From assembly GCA_013205085.1 (NCBI GenBank), contig JABMLH010000013.1:1-55084 (forward strand): 55,084 nt of DNA. Reading direction: 5' to 3'. The DNA is from Microbacteriaceae bacterium VKM Ac-2854 (GTDB lineage: Bacteria > Actinomycetota > Actinomycetes > Actinomycetales > Microbacteriaceae). A program made the translations under genes and the position numbers. Below are positions 42,091 to 52,388 of this stretch, piece after piece. Under the pieces are notes generated by a model. That model was not told the origin of the DNA. It searched no databases and was given only the letters and a program-made list of their open reading frames with translations. Positions within the stretch are counted from its first letter, which is position 1. Each line of letters opens with the position of its first letter.

Positions 42091-44172
42091 CTAGGTGGCG
42101 CGTCGGCGCAGCAGCCCGACGCGGTTGCGGCGGATCTGACCGGCGAGGGGCTTCGCGGGCGTGCTGCGCGCGGCCGCCTGGGTGATGCCGTCGAGCAGGA
42201 TGCCCAGCAGCACGATCGTGATGCCGGCCGCGAGCCCCTTGCCGAAGAGGTTGCCCTGCACGAATCCGGCGACCACGTCGTAGCCGAGCCCGCCGCCGCC
42301 GACCAGTCCGCCGATGACGACCATCGACAGCACGTAGATCAGCCCCTGGTTCACCGCGAGGGTGATCGAGGACTTCGCCATCGGCAGCTGCACCTTCGCG
42401 ATGACCTGCCACGGGCTGGCGCCGCTGGAGACTGCGGCCTCGACGGTGTTCTCCGGCACGCCGCGGATGCCCTCGGCGATGATCTTGATCGCGACGGGCG
42501 CCGCGTAGATCACCGCCGCGACGATCGCCGTGAACCGGCTCGGGCCGAACAGGCCCAGGAACGGCACGAGGTAGACGAAGGCGGGCATGGTCTGCGCCGC
42601 GTCCAGGATGGGGCGGATCAGCGCATCCGCTCGCGTCGAGCGCCCCATCCAGACCCCGATCACCAGGCCGAGCAGCACCGTGGCGACGGTGGCGATCAGC
42701 GTGCTGGTGAGCGTGACCAGCGCATCCGCCCAGAGGCCGAGGAGCAGGATGACGATCAGGCAGACCGCGGTCAGCGCGGTCGCGCGGATCCGCCCCGCCA
42801 GCCAGGCCACGAGCAGCAGCAGCGCGACGATCACGATGAACGGCGTCTGGGTCAGCAGCTCCTGCAGCGGGTTGAGCACGGCCACGGTGAAGCCGTCCTT
42901 GACCGCGATGGTCAGCGCGTAGAGGGAGGTGCGCAGCCAGTCGGAGGCGCTGTTGACGGCGTTCACGATGACGGCACCGATCGACAGCTCGCGCGGGAAC
43001 ACCGCGGCGGGCAGCATCGTGCGGGAGAGGTAGACGGCGGCGATCACCAGCACGAAGGCGGCGGCGGCCACGATCCGCCGGCGGGTGCGGTTCGCTCCGG
43101 CGTTCTTCGCCCGGAACTGCGGATCCGCCCGGTTGCTCGCCGCCGTTGTGACGCGATCGAGCACGATCGCCATCAGCACGATCGCAAGGCCGCCGTTGAA
43201 CGCGGCCCCCACGTTGAGCGACTGCAGCGCCTGCACCACGACCTGGCCGAGGCCGGGCGCCGCGATCAGTGCGGCGATGGTGGCCATCGACAGCGCCGAC
43301 ATCATGGTCTGGTTGATGCCGATCACGATCGAGGTTCGCGCCAGCGGCAGCACGACCGTGCGCATCCGCTGCCGTCCGGTGACACCGAGCGAGTCCACCG
43401 CCTCGGTGATGCCGGCCGGGATGTCGCGCACGCCGTGCGCGGTCAAGCGGATGACGGGCGGGGCCGCGTAGATCAGCGTCGCGATCACGGCGGAGGCCGG
43501 TCCGATCAGGAAGATCAGGGCGAGCGGGGTGAGGTAGACGAAGGTCGGCATCGTCTGCATGAAGTCGAGCACCGGGGTGACCACGCGGCTGACCCGTTGG
43601 TCGACGCCCATCCAGACGCCGAGCGGGATGCCGATCAGCAGCGCGAACAGCACCGCCGCGAGGGTCAGCGCGAGCGTGGCCATCGCCTCCGTGAACAGGC
43701 CCTGGAAGCCGATCGCGGTGAAGCAGACGGCGGTGAGCACGGCGACGCGACCGTTGCCGGCGAACCAGGCGATCCAGGTGAACAGCGCGACGACGCCGAG
43801 CCAGCCGATCTCGGGATAACCCAGCCCGTAGCCGGATTCGGAGAGCAGGCCCAGGAAGAAGGCGACGACGGCGCCGACCACGACCCGCAGCTGATCCAGT
43901 GCGAGCAGGATCGGGTTGCTGCCGCGGTTCTCGCCCACCCAGGTGTTCGCGTCGTTCAACGCGCGGTGCACATCCGTCAGCTCGGACGGTGCCAGCGGGA
44001 GGTTCGCCTGGCCGCCCCAGATCAGGTAGGCGAGCAGCCAGAGCACCGCCCCCGCGATCAGCGCCCAGCCCCAGGTAGGAATTCGACGGGGCCGGGCGGC
44101 GCGCTGCAGCTGGATGGCCTGCTGATGCACCAGCGTGACGGTGTCGGTGGAGACCGCCTCCGTCGTCGCCAT
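42091..44172 (-). CDS. Glycine betaine ABC permease with two fused permease domains
   Basis: This 693-residue protein contains two ProW-like permease domains in one chain. The first has the coupling motif EAVDSLGVTGRQRMRTVVLP and the second EAAVSSGASPWQVIAKVQLP. Each has FMQTMPTFVYL or AAQTMPAFVYL in the membrane. The fusion replaces a homodimer, and the two halves have diverged. Its ATG overlaps the ATPase stop by one base (TGATG). Confidence 0.9.
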   Translation of the reverse strand: MATTEAVSTDTVTLVHQQAIQLQRAARPRRIPTWGWALIAGAVLWLLAYLIWGGQANLPLAPSELTDVHRALNDANTWVGENRGSNPILLALDQLRVVVGAVVAFFLGLLSESGYGLGYPEIGWLGVVALFTWIAWFAGNGRVAVLTAVCFTAIGFQGLFTEAMATLALTLAAVLFALLIGIPLGVWMGVDQRVSRVVTPVLDFMQTMPTFVYLTPLALIFLIGPASAVIATLIYAAPPVIRLTAHGVRDIPAGITEAVDSLGVTGRQRMRTVVLPLARTSIVIGINQTMMSALSMATIAALIAAPGLGQVVVQALQSLNVGAAFNGGLAIVLMAIVLDRVTTAASNRADPQFRAKNAGANRTRRRIVAAAAFVLVIAAVYLSRTMLPAAVFPRELSIGAVIVNAVNSASDWLRTSLYALTIAVKDGFTVAVLNPLQELLTQTPFIVIVALLLLVAWLAGRIRATALTAVCLIVILLLGLWADALVTLTSTLIATVATVLLGLVIGVWMGRSTRADALIRPILDAAQTMPAFVYLVPFLGLFGPSRFTAIVAAVIYAAPVAIKIIAEGIRGVPENTVEAAVSSGASPWQVIAKVQLPMAKSSITLAVNQGLIYVLSMVVIGGLVGGGGLGYDVVAGFVQGNLFGKGLAAGITIVLLGILLDGITQAAARSTPAKPLAGQIRRNRVGLLRRRAT

Positions 44173-45248
44173 CAGACGCTCGCGAGTTCGACGCTTCGGG
44201 GCGCCGGCCGCTCGCCGGCCACCGTGCGCAGGATCGCGTCGCGGTCGACGAAGCCGATGGTGTCGGCTCCGCTGACCACACGAACGGGAGCGGAGGAGGT
44301 GAGCACCGTTTCGATCGCGTCGCCCACGATCGTGTCGGCGCTGAGGGTCGGGCCGTCGGCGGGCACCGGAACGGCGCTCGGACCGGCGATCCACTTCAGC
44401 GTCAGCACGCTGGGCAGCGGCACATCCGAGACGAAGTCGGCCACGTAGTCGTCGGCGGGCGAGCCGACCAGCTCATCCCCGGTGCCGATCTGGGTGAGCT
44501 CGCCGTTGCGCATGATCAGGATGCGGTCGCCGAGCTTCAGCGCCTCGGAGAGGTCGTGGGTGATGAAGACCATCGTCTTGCCCATCTCCTTGTGCAGCCG
44601 GATCACCTCCGCCTGCATGTCGCGGCGGATCAGCGGGTCCAGCGCCGAGAACGGCTCGTCGAAGAGCAGCACGTCGGGCTCACCGGCGAGAGCGCGGGCC
44701 AGCCCGACGCGCTGCTGCATCCCGCCGGAGAGCTGATTCGGGAAGCGCCACTCGTAGCCCTGCAGACCCACCAGGTCGACGACCGTCTGCGCCTTGGCGT
44801 AGCGCTCGGCCTTGCCGATGCCGCGGATCTCGAGCCCGTAGGCGACGTTGTCCATCACGGTGCGGAACGGCAGCAGCCCGAAGTGCTGGAACACCATCGA
44901 CACCTTCTTGCGGCGCACCTCGCGCAACGCCGGCGGGCTGAGCGTCATGATGTCGTCGCCCTCCAGCAGCACCTGGCCGCTGGTCGGCTCGATCAGCCGG
45001 GTCAGGCAGCGCACCAGCGTGGACTTGCCGGAGCCGGACAGCCCCATCACCACGAACACCTCGCCCTTGGCGACGTCGAAGCTCATGTCGCGCACCGCGG
45101 TGACGGCGCCGGTCTTCTTCAGGATCTCGGCGGCGGACAGCCCGGCCAGGCTTGCATCCTTCACGATGGCCTGCGGATTCGGTCCGAAGACCTTCCAGAG
45201 GTTGCGGACCTGGAAATCGAGCGGCGGTGTTGCGTCTGCGGTGGGCAC
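44172..45248 (-). CDS. Glycine betaine ABC transporter ATPase
   Basis: This 358-residue ProV/OpuAA-type ATPase has the N-terminal family extension [20 protein letters not shown], Walker [10 protein letters not shown], signature LSGGMQQR and Walker [16 protein letters not shown]-terminal region of about 70 residues resembles CBS-type regulatory sequence, shorter than a full tandem. The GTG at 45248 has AGAGGAA upstream. The gene follows betaine aldehyde dehydrogenase on the same strand. Confidence 0.92.
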   Translation of the reverse strand: MPTADATPPLDFQVRNLWKVFGPNPQAIVKDASLAGLSAAEILKKTGAVTAVRDMSFDVAKGEVFVVMGLSGSGKSTLVRCLTRLIEPTSGQVLLEGDDIMTLSPPALREVRRKKVSMVFQHFGLLPFRTVMDNVAYGLEIRGIGKAERYAKAQTVVDLVGLQGYEWRFPNQLSGGMQQRVGLARALAGEPDVLLFDEPFSALDPLIRRDMQAEVIRLHKEMGKTMVFITHDLSEALKLGDRILIMRNGELTQIGTGDELVGSPADDYVADFVSDVPLPSVLTLKWIAGPSAVPVPADGPTLSADTIVGDAIETVLTSSAPVRVVSGADTIGFVDRDAILRTVAGERPAPRSVELASV

Positions 45249-45328
45249 GAGTCGGTTCCTCTTGGGTTCGGACGCGGCGGATGCGTCGATGGGGAGTTCG
45301 ATGTGGTGGTGCTGACGACGGAAAGCGG

Positions 45329-46792
45329 CTAGTCGAACCAGTGCTGCGGGGCGGGCTGGATGTTGTGGAAGACGTGCTTGAGCTCGCGGTACTCGCTCAA
45401 GCCGGTGGGGCCGAGCTCGCGCCCGTTGCCCGACTGACCGAATCCGCCCCACTCCGCCTGCGGCAGGTAGGGGTGGTAGTCGTTGATCCAGACCGTGCCG
45501 TGCCGCAGCGCCCGGGCGACGCGTTGCGCCTTGCCGGAGTCGCTGGTCCAGACGCCGCCGGCCAGGCCGTAGATGGTGTCGTTCGCGATCGCGATCGCCT
45601 CGGCCTCGGTCGTGAAGGTCTCCACGGTGAGGACGGGGCCGAAGGATTCGTCGCGCACAACGCTCATTCCGGCGTGGCAGCCGTCGAGCACGGTGGGCAG
45701 GTAGAAGAAGCCGTTCGCGTAACGCTCGCCCTCGGGGGCCGAGCCACCCGTCAGCAGCGTCGCGCCCTCCGCGACGCCGGCCTGCACGTAGGCGTCGACC
45801 TTCGCGCGGTGGGCGGCCGAGATCAGGGTTCCGGTCTGGGCATCCGCGTCGAACGGCCCGCCGAGGCGGATCCGCTGGGCGCGCTCGACCAGGTCGGCGA
45901 CGAAGCGGTCGTGGATGCTCTCCTCGATGATCAGCCGCGCGCCGGCCGAGCAGACCTGGCCGGAGTGCAGGAACACCGCCGTCAACGCGAAGTCGAGGGC
46001 GGTGTCGTAGTCGGCGTCGGCGAAGACGATGTTCGGGTTCTTGCCGCCGAGTTCAAGGGCGACCTTCTTGATCGTGGGCGCGGCCGCGGCCATGATCGCG
46101 CGGCCGGTGACGACTCCCCCGGTGAACGAGACCAGGTCGACGTCCGGATGCTCGGTGAGTCGGGCCCCGACGCCCGGCCCGGTTCCGGTGACCAGGTTCG
46201 CCACGCCGGCGGGCAGGCCCGCCTCGGCGAGGGTGTCCATCAGCATCAGCGCGGTCGACGGGGTCAACTCACTCGGTTTGAGCACGACGGTGTTGCCGGC
46301 GAGCAGGGCGGGCGCGACCTTCCAGCTCAGCTGCAGCAGCGGGTAGTTCCAGGGCCCGATCAGGGCGCAGACGCCGACGGGAGCGGTCTCGATCCGGCTG
46401 ATCGCATCCGTGCGGCCGGTCTCGACGACGCGGCCGAGACCCTCGCCCGCCATACCGGCGTAGTAGCGGAAGCAATTCGCGATGTCGGCGAGGTCGTACT
46501 CGGCCTCGACCAGGCGCTTACCGGTGTCGAGCGCCTCGGCGCGGGCGTAGTCCGCGGCGTCGCGCTCGAGCAGGGCGGCGACCCGGGCGAGCAGGGCGCC
46601 GCGCTCGAGCTCGGGGGTGCTCGGCCAGGGGCCGGTGTCGAAGGCGCGCTTCGCGGCGGCGACCGCGGCGTCGGAATCGGCGGCGGTGCCCTCGGCGACG
46701 GTGCGCACGAAGGCGCCGTCCGCGGGGCAGTGGATGTCGCGCATCCCGCCGGCGAGCGGGGCGACCCACTGACCGTCGATGTAGTGCTGCAC
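45329..46792 (-). CDS. betB: Betaine aldehyde dehydrogenase
   Basis: This 487-residue NAD(P)-dependent aldehyde dehydrogenase has Glu247 in VALELGGKN and catalytic Cys281 in SGQVCSAG. It oxidises betaine aldehyde to glycine betaine by pathway context; the fold alone would allow other aminoaldehydes. The GTG start at 46792 is preceded by GGGAGG. It heads the cluster that continues with the betaine importer. The 670-bp upstream spacer carries a motif also found before the Rieske operon. Confidence 0.88.
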   Translation of the reverse strand: MQHYIDGQWVAPLAGGMRDIHCPADGAFVRTVAEGTAADSDAAVAAAKRAFDTGPWPSTPELERGALLARVAALLERDAADYARAEALDTGKRLVEAEYDLADIANCFRYYAGMAGEGLGRVVETGRTDAISRIETAPVGVCALIGPWNYPLLQLSWKVAPALLAGNTVVLKPSELTPSTALMLMDTLAEAGLPAGVANLVTGTGPGVGARLTEHPDVDLVSFTGGVVTGRAIMAAAAPTIKKVALELGGKNPNIVFADADYDTALDFALTAVFLHSGQVCSAGARLIIEESIHDRFVADLVERAQRIRLGGPFDADAQTGTLISAAHRAKVDAYVQAGVAEGATLLTGGSAPEGERYANGFFYLPTVLDGCHAGMSVVRDESFGPVLTVETFTTEAEAIAIANDTIYGLAGGVWTSDSGKAQRVARALRHGTVWINDYHPYLPQAEWGGFGQSGNGRELGPTGLSEYRELKHVFHNIQPAPQHWFD

Positions 46793-46830
46793 CGCGCCTC
46801 CCGTTGCGTATGGCGAACTGGAATGTCCTT

Positions 46831-46841
46831 CTGCGCAACAG
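46831..46841. promoter_or_regulatory. Motif shared with the Rieske operon, betB copy
   Basis: CTGCGCAACAG is identical to 52791-52801 upstream of the ferredoxin gene. Nearby, the reverse complement of about 46878-46892 reads GGTTTCGATACGCG, close to GGTTTCGTACTACGCG at the other site. A common regulator for both operons is likely. Confidence 0.55.
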
Positions 46842-47169
46842 CTTCGGCCCGCGGTGGCGCGAGGTCAAGAGCTGAGCGCGTATCGAAACCTCCGCTGCGT
46901 CATCTTTTACCGGCGCGAAACATGGGCGGCGGGGGCGATGGTTCGCCAACCGCCCCGCGTTCCCGTGACGCTTCCGCCGATGAGAGGTATGGATTACACG
47001 CGTGGACTCTGGAGCGAACTGGACAGATGACGCGGTGGACCCTCGTCGCCTCCACCGCCTTCGGACCGTGACGCACGCAAGCTCGACAAGGCGACGAACT
47101 GGTCTTGATCGGTCTGGGCGCCGGGCATCGCTCGGATGTGCACGACTGAGCTGGTTCGACCCGCGTCGT

Positions 47170-47289
47170 GTGTGAAACGAAGGACCGCACGGAATCGCAC
47201 TCCATCGGGCCGGCGCGAGATCCGCGGAATCATGCGGATCGCGCCTCTATCGAACGAGGTGTGTTTTGCCGCCGTCCTTCGTTTCACAC
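47170..47289. repeat. 120-bp palindromic element
   Basis: The outer arms GTGTGAAACGAAGGAC (47170-47185) and 47274-47289 are perfect 16-bp inverted repeats. Inside, GCGCGAGATCCGC (47213-47225) pairs with GCGGATCGCGC (47234-47244) with a two-base bulge. It could be a short non-autonomous mobile element, an RNA or a binding platform. Confidence 0.75.
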
Positions 47290-47396
47290 GGCGGCAGCCA
47301 CGCAGGGGTCTACTTCCGTCGGCACACGCGGAGAACGAGCTACACGGCCGGTACTGGTGTGTCCGGGATCGCTCGGACTGATCGCACGAGTCGAAG

Positions 47397-47457
47397 CCGG
47401 GGTTGTCGCGCCGCGTCCTCCGGCGCGCGAAAGGGGACGGAAGGTGACCACCCGGGC
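47397..47457 (-). terminator. Decayed family B palindrome after the IclR gene
   Basis: GGGTTGTCGC, GCGTCC, GGGACGGAA and ACCCGGGC occur in the same order and spacing as in the element at 37522-37585, but the stems have mismatches. It begins six bases past the IclR stop codon and may still act as a weak terminator. Confidence 0.5.
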
Positions 47458-47463
47458 AGGCGA

Positions 47464-48276
47464 TCACCGGGTCGGCGGCAGGTAACCCATCCGGGCCGAG
47501 ATCTGCGCCGCGACGGCGACCACGCGCTCGGCGATGCGCTCGCAGTCCTCCGCGGAGATGCGGAACGACGGCCCTGAGAGCGAGAGCGATGCCTCCACGA
47601 TGCCGCCGCCGCCGCGGATGGGGGCGGCCACCGCCGTCAACCCCTCCTCGAGCTCGTCGACCACCACGGAGTACCCGCGCTCGCGGTCCTGCGCGAGGCG
47701 GGTCTCCAACTCGACCGGGTCGGCGACGGTGTTCGGCGTGAAGGTGGGCAGCAGCCCGTCTGGCCCGAGCAGCGACGCGATCAGCGCGCGGCGATCCGCA
47801 TCCGGCAGCGCGTTCAGCAGCACCCGCCCGTTCGCGGTGGCGCAGGCGGGGTTGCGCCGGCCGATCCAGTTGTACATCTGCAGCGAGGAGGAACCCACGG
47901 CCTGATCCAGGTACAGCGTCTCGCTGCCCATCAGGATCACCAGGTTCGCCGTCTCGCCGAGCTCGTCGGCCATCCGCTGCAGGTAGGGCCGGGCCTCGCG
48001 CACGATGTCGAGCCGCGCCCGGGTGGCGGAGGCGAGCCGCAGGATGCCGACGCCGAGCCGGTACCGGCTGCCGTTCGCGATCTTCTCGACCAAGCCATGA
48101 CCCTCCAGTGTCGCGACCAGCCGGAACGCGGTGCTCTTGTGCACCCCGAGCAGCTTCGCGATCTCGGTGATGCCGAGTTCGCCGTCCGCCGCGAGGAACT
48201 GCAGGATGCTCGCCGCGCGATCCACGGATTGCACGGTTGAGGAGGTCGTGACCTCGTCATCGAGCAGGGAAGACAT
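47464..48276 (-). CDS. IclR-family regulator
   Basis: This 270-residue regulator has an N-terminal winged helix (GITEIAKLLGVHKSTAFRLV) and a C-terminal effector domain with ANGRVLLNALP. It is encoded directly after choline dehydrogenase on the same strand, 10 bp away, and so is probably part of the Rieske operon. It likely senses choline, betaine or a breakdown product and controls the cluster. The shared CTGCGCAACAG motif is a possible target. Confidence 0.88.
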   Translation of the reverse strand: MSSLLDDEVTTSSTVQSVDRAASILQFLAADGELGITEIAKLLGVHKSTAFRLVATLEGHGLVEKIANGSRYRLGVGILRLASATRARLDIVREARPYLQRMADELGETANLVILMGSETLYLDQAVGSSSLQMYNWIGRRNPACATANGRVLLNALPDADRRALIASLLGPDGLLPTFTPNTVADPVELETRLAQDRERGYSVVVDELEEGLTAVAAPIRGGGGIVEASLSLSGPSFRISAEDCERIAERVVAVAAQISARMGYLPPTR

Positions 48277-48286
48277 GAGGCCAAGC

Positions 48287-49981
48287 CTATTCCGGCGCCT
48301 GGGCGGACGCCGGGACGTGACGATAGAAGGGTAATGACGACGGGGCCAACGGTTCGACTCCGAGGATCAGGTCGGCCGCCTTCTCGGCGATCATCATCAC
48401 CGGGGCGTAGATGTTCGCGTTGGTGACGAAGGGCATCGCCGAGGCGTCGACCACCCGCAGGCCCTGGGTGCCGTGCACCCGCATGGTGAGCGGATCCGTG
48501 ACCGCGGTGGGATCCTCCGCCGAGCCCATCTTCGCCGTGCACGAGGGGTGCAGCGCCGTCTCGGCCTCGCGGGCGACCCAGTCCAGGATCTCCTCGTCGG
48601 TCGACACGGACGGGCCGGGCGAGATCTCGCCGCCGTTGAACGGCGCCATCGCGCTCCGCGACAGGATCGAACGCGCGACTCGGATCGCCTCGACCCATTC
48701 GCGACGGTCGTTGGGCGTGGAGAGGTAGTTGAAGACGAGTTCCGGATGCTTCCGCGGATCCGTCGAGGTGATCCGCACGTGCCCGATGGTGTCGGCGTAC
48801 ATCGGCCCGATGTGCACCTGGTAGCCGTGCTTCACATCCGCCACCTGACCGTCGTAGCGCACCGCGACGGGCAGGAAGTGGAACATCAGGTTGGGCCAGA
48901 GCACCTCGTCGTTGCTGCGGGCGAAGCCGCCGCCCTCGAAGTGGTTCGTCGCGGCCGGTCCCTTCCGGCCGAGCAGCCAGCGCAGGCCGGCCCACGGCAT
49001 CCGCTTCTTCTTCAGCTGCGGCTGCATCGAGACGGCCTGGGTGCAGGCGTACTGCACGTAGACCTCGAGGTGGTCCTGCAGGTTGGCGCCGACGCCCGGC
49101 AGGTCGACGACGGTGCGGATGCCGAGGCCCTCGAGGTGTTCCCGCGAGCCCACCCCCGACAGCTGCAGCAGCTGCGGCGTGTTGATCGCGCCGCCGCACA
49201 GGATCACCTCGCGCGCCTTCGCGACGTGGCTGCGGCCGTTGCGCGCGTAGCGCACGCCGGTCGCCGTGGTGCCCTCGAAGAGCACCTTCTCGGCGAGCGC
49301 CCGGGTGAGCACGGTGAGGTTCGGCCGATGCATGATCGGCCGGAGGTACGCGCGCGAGGCCGAGAGTCGCTGCCCGTGCCGGACGTTGCGGTCGAAGGGC
49401 CCGAAGCCCTCCTGTTTGAAGCCGTTCACGTCATCCGTCAGCTCGTAGCCGGCCTGCTGGGCCGACTCGAAGAACGCGCCGAAGAGCGGATTCGTGGCCG
49501 GACCCTTCTCGATCTCGAGCGGGCCCGCCTTGCCGCGGTACGCATCCGACCCCTTCGAGCCGATGCTGTTCTCCATCCGGCGGAAGTACGGCAGGCAGTG
49601 CGCGAAGTCCCACGTCTCGAGCCCGGGCTGCGCGCCCCAGCGCTCGTAGTCCATCGGGTTGCCGCGCTGGAAGATCATGCCGTTGATCGAGCTGGAGCCG
49701 CCGAGCACCTTGCCGCGGGCGTGGTAGATCCGGCGGCCGTTCATAAACGGCTCGGGTTCGGATTCGTAGCGCCAGTCGTAGAACGGGTTGCCGCTCGGGA
49801 AGGTCAGCGCCGCCGGCATCTGGATGAAGAGATCCCACGGGTAGTCGCTGCGGCCGGCCTCGAGCACCAGCACCGTGGTCTTCGGATCGGCGGAGAGCCG
49901 GTTGGCGAGCACGCTGCCCGCTGACCCGCCACCGACGATCACGTAGTCGTAGACCGCGGGAGCCTGCCGGCGACGGGCCAC
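48287..49981 (-). CDS. betA: Choline dehydrogenase (GMC flavoprotein)
   Basis: This 564-residue GMC-family oxidoreductase has the FAD motif [20 protein letters not shown], the second signature [16 protein letters not shown], and the active-site His region [13 protein letters not shown]. It oxidises choline to betaine aldehyde, and many members also make betaine. The GTG start shares one base with the oxygenase stop (TAGTG). No signal peptide is present; membrane association would be peripheral. The neighbourhood strongly favours choline over other GMC substrates. Confidence 0.88.
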   Translation of the reverse strand: MARRRQAPAVYDYVIVGGGSAGSVLANRLSADPKTTVLVLEAGRSDYPWDLFIQMPAALTFPSGNPFYDWRYESEPEPFMNGRRIYHARGKVLGGSSSINGMIFQRGNPMDYERWGAQPGLETWDFAHCLPYFRRMENSIGSKGSDAYRGKAGPLEIEKGPATNPLFGAFFESAQQAGYELTDDVNGFKQEGFGPFDRNVRHGQRLSASRAYLRPIMHRPNLTVLTRALAEKVLFEGTTATGVRYARNGRSHVAKAREVILCGGAINTPQLLQLSGVGSREHLEGLGIRTVVDLPGVGANLQDHLEVYVQYACTQAVSMQPQLKKKRMPWAGLRWLLGRKGPAATNHFEGGGFARSNDEVLWPNLMFHFLPVAVRYDGQVADVKHGYQVHIGPMYADTIGHVRITSTDPRKHPELVFNYLSTPNDRREWVEAIRVARSILSRSAMAPFNGGEISPGPSVSTDEEILDWVAREAETALHPSCTAKMGSAEDPTAVTDPLTMRVHGTQGLRVVDASAMPFVTNANIYAPVMMIAEKAADLILGVEPLAPSSLPFYRHVPASAQAPE

Positions 49982-51144
49982 TACGCGACCTCGGATTCGA
50001 GCACGCGCGACGTGTGGCCGAGCTCGCCCAGCAGCCACTCGTGGAACAGCGAGATGTGGTGCTCGGCCGGCACGAGCGCCCCGCCGTCGCGGTACATCTT
50101 CGAGCTCATCGCGGGCTGGGTCTGCTCGCACGCCTCGAAATCCTGCTGGTTCACCCGATGGAACAGCTCGACCGACTTAGTCAGGTCGACGCCGGATTCG
50201 ACCACGCTGGGCAAGTAGAGCCAGTCGCACTCGACGATGGTGCGATCGGCCGCGATCGGATACATCCGGTGGAAGATGATGTGGTCGGGCACCATGTTGA
50301 TGAAGACCTGCGGCTTGATCGTGATCGCGTAGTACTTGCGGTCCTGCTCCGGGTCGATACCCGGCAGCAGCTCGACCCCGGGCGAGCCGTCGACGGTGAA
50401 GCCCTTGATGTCGTCGCCGAACTCGGCACCGTGGTTGACGAACACCTGTGCCGCGAGGCCGTCGGCGAATTCGGGCAGCACCTCGGTCAGCTCGGGGTGG
50501 ATCGTGGCGCAGTGGTAGCACTCCATGAAGTTCTCGATGATGAGCTTCCAGTTGGCCTTCACGTCATACGTGATCCGCTTGCCGACCGCGAGCGTGTCGA
50601 CCTGATAGTGGTCGAGGTTCTCCACCTCGCCCAGGCGCGTGACGACCTCGCCGAGCACGGTCTCCTCGAACGACGGCGGCTCGTCCCCGACGCTGACCCA
50701 GAGGTAGCCGAGCCACTCGCGCAGGTGCACCTTGCGCAGGCCGTAGTCGTCGCGGTCGATGTCGGGCATCTTGGTGAGGTTCGGCGCGGCGATCAGCTTG
50801 CCGTCCAGGTCGTAGGTCCAGGCGTGATAGCCGCACTGGAAGGCGCGCTTGGTGTTGCCGCCGGCGTCGTTGCAGACCTGCATCCCGCGGTGTCGGCAGA
50901 CGTTGAAGAAGGCGCGCGGCTCGCCGCGGCGGTTGCGGCTGACGATCAGCGACTCGCGGCCGACCTGCACCGTTTTGTAGTCGCCGGGGTTGGGGATGTC
51001 GCTGCCGCGCAGGACGCAGAACCACATCTGCTCGAAGATCTTCTCCTGCTCTTCGACGAAGATGTCGTGGCTCGTGTAGTACGAGCCGCCGAGGGTGGGC
51101 ATCAGCGAGCCGGGCAGCGGGTTGTCGAGCTGTTCGATGATCAT
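49981..51144 (-). CDS. Rieske oxygenase alpha subunit, probable glycine betaine monooxygenase
   Basis: This 387-residue oxygenase has Rieske ligands Cys83-His85 and Cys104-His107 (NVCRHRG...CGYHAW) and a mononuclear-iron site with His211 and His216 in [15 protein letters not shown], plus a late Asp in QQDFEACE. Glu208 stands where most ring-hydroxylating oxygenases have a bridging Asp, a feature I associate with quaternary-amine oxygenases such as CntA and GbcA. It should demethylate glycine betaine to dimethylglycine. Carnitine or stachydrine are less likely given the neighbours. It overlaps the reductase gene by four bases (ATGA). Confidence 0.85.
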   Translation of the reverse strand: MIIEQLDNPLPGSLMPTLGGSYYTSHDIFVEEQEKIFEQMWFCVLRGSDIPNPGDYKTVQVGRESLIVSRNRRGEPRAFFNVCRHRGMQVCNDAGGNTKRAFQCGYHAWTYDLDGKLIAAPNLTKMPDIDRDDYGLRKVHLREWLGYLWVSVGDEPPSFEETVLGEVVTRLGEVENLDHYQVDTLAVGKRITYDVKANWKLIIENFMECYHCATIHPELTEVLPEFADGLAAQVFVNHGAEFGDDIKGFTVDGSPGVELLPGIDPEQDRKYYAITIKPQVFINMVPDHIIFHRMYPIAADRTIVECDWLYLPSVVESGVDLTKSVELFHRVNQQDFEACEQTQPAMSSKMYRDGGALVPAEHHISLFHEWLLGELGHTSRVLESEVA

Positions 51145-52388
51145 TGCGGTACTCCAACGGAGGAAAGGGATGAGGGGGTCGCGGGAGCCGGGGCCGCGAC
51201 CGGCGGGCGTTCATCCGGGAGGGTGGCCGGTCGGGCCAAGGCCCGGCGCCAGCGGGTGACCGCCTTCGCCTGGTTCATTCCCAGCACCGCGACGGGTTCG
51301 TCGCCGAGGCGGTAGACCACCAGCAGGTCGCCGGTCTCGGCCGAACCCGCCTCGATGTGCGCGGTCTCGCCGCCCACGAGGCGACCGGCGAACTGCAGGT
51401 TCACGCCGTGCTGATCCGACCAGAGATAGCTCGGGCGCGGGCTCGGCGTCTGGTGCTCGCCGATGAGGATGGCCGCGGCGGTCAGCGCGGGCCGGTCGCG
51501 CGAATCCTGCCAGTGCTCGATCCGGTGCGCCCGGCCGTACGCCGGGTCGAACCAGGCCGAGCAGTCGCCGACGGCCCAGACACCCGGGGCGGAGGTAGCG
51601 CCGTTGTCGTCGCAGACCACGCCGTTCGCGATCTCCAGACCCGAGCCGGTCAGCCAGCCGACCGCAGCGACGGAGCCGATGCCGAGCACCACGATGTCGG
51701 CGTCGATCCGGAGACCGGAGTCGGTGAGCACGCCGGTGACGGCGCCGGTCTCGGGGCTGCCGAGCAGTTCCTTCGCCCGCAAGCCGCCGCTGAGTACCGC
51801 GCCGTGCCGGCTGTGCAGCTGGTGCAGGGCGGAGGCGACGAGGGGGCCGAAGCGGGGCTCGAGCGGCATCGGCGGGGCGCCCATCACAGTGACATCGACG
51901 CCGAGGGCGCGAGCCGTCGCGGCGACTTCAAGGCCGATGAAGCCGAAGCCGACCACCACCAGGCGTTTGCCGGGTTCGAGCTCGGCACGGAGCCGGATCG
52001 CGTCGTCGAGGGTGCGCACGGTGTGCACGCCGGGCATCACGCCCATGGTCTTCGCGGCGGAACCCGTCGCGATCACCACGACATCGGAGCAGATGCTGCG
52101 GCCGTCGGCGAGCGTTACGGTGCGGGAGTGCGCATCGAGGCTCTGCGCGGGCGTGCCGAGCAGCCACTGCGCATCGAGGTCCTCGTCATCCGCCTCCAGC
52201 GCGAGATCGGCTTCGGTCATCGTGCCGAGCAAGAACTGCTTGCTCAGCGGCGGGCGGTCGTAGGGGCGGTGCGGCTCGTCGCCGACGATGGTGAGCCGAC
52301 CCGTGTAGCCCTGTTCGCGCAGCGCTCGGGCGGTCGCGTGGCCGGCCAGGCTCGCGCCGACGATCGTGATCGACCCGATCGGCGCCAT
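51141..52388 (-). CDS. NAD(P)H ferredoxin reductase (FAD)
   Basis: This 415-residue flavoprotein of the pyridine-nucleotide-disulfide family has an FAD motif (ITIVGASLAGHATA), an NAD(P) motif (VVVGFGFIGLEVAA) and GVWAVGDCSAW. It resembles the reductases of three-component dioxygenases (BphA4 type). It passes electrons from NAD(P)H to the Rieske ferredoxin encoded just upstream, and so to the oxygenase. Overlaps on both sides (TGATG and ATGA) show tight translational coupling. Confidence 0.9.
   Translation of the reverse strand: MAPIGSITIVGASLAGHATARALREQGYTGRLTIVGDEPHRPYDRPPLSKQFLLGTMTEADLALEADDEDLDAQWLLGTPAQSLDAHSRTVTLADGRSICSDVVVIATGSAAKTMGVMPGVHTVRTLDDAIRLRAELEPGKRLVVVGFGFIGLEVAATARALGVDVTVMGAPPMPLEPRFGPLVASALHQLHSRHGAVLSGGLRAKELLGSPETGAVTGVLTDSGLRIDADIVVLGIGSVAAVGWLTGSGLEIANGVVCDDNGATSAPGVWAVGDCSAWFDPAYGRAHRIEHWQDSRDRPALTAAAILIGEHQTPSPRPSYLWSDQHGVNLQFAGRLVGGETAHIEAGSAETGDLLVVYRLGDEPVAVLGMNQAKAVTRWRRALARPATLPDERPPVAAPAPATPSSLSSVGVPQ

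Larger units (their letters stand above)
46793..47463. other. Gene-free spacer upstream of betB
   Basis: No supportable gene was found. The stretch holds CTGCGCAACAG (46831-46841), a 120-bp palindromic element (47170-47289) and a decayed family B palindrome (about 47397-47457) at the end of the IclR gene. The betB promoter was not identified with confidence. Confidence 0.6.

Noticed and set aside
46793-47463. Small genes in the spacer upstream of betB
   Set aside because: The open frames there lack ribosome-binding sites and family features and cross the palindromic element.
49981-51144. Choline monooxygenase instead of betaine monooxygenase
   Set aside because: A GMC choline dehydrogenase is encoded in the same operon, so a second choline-oxidising enzyme is less likely. 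It is not excluded.
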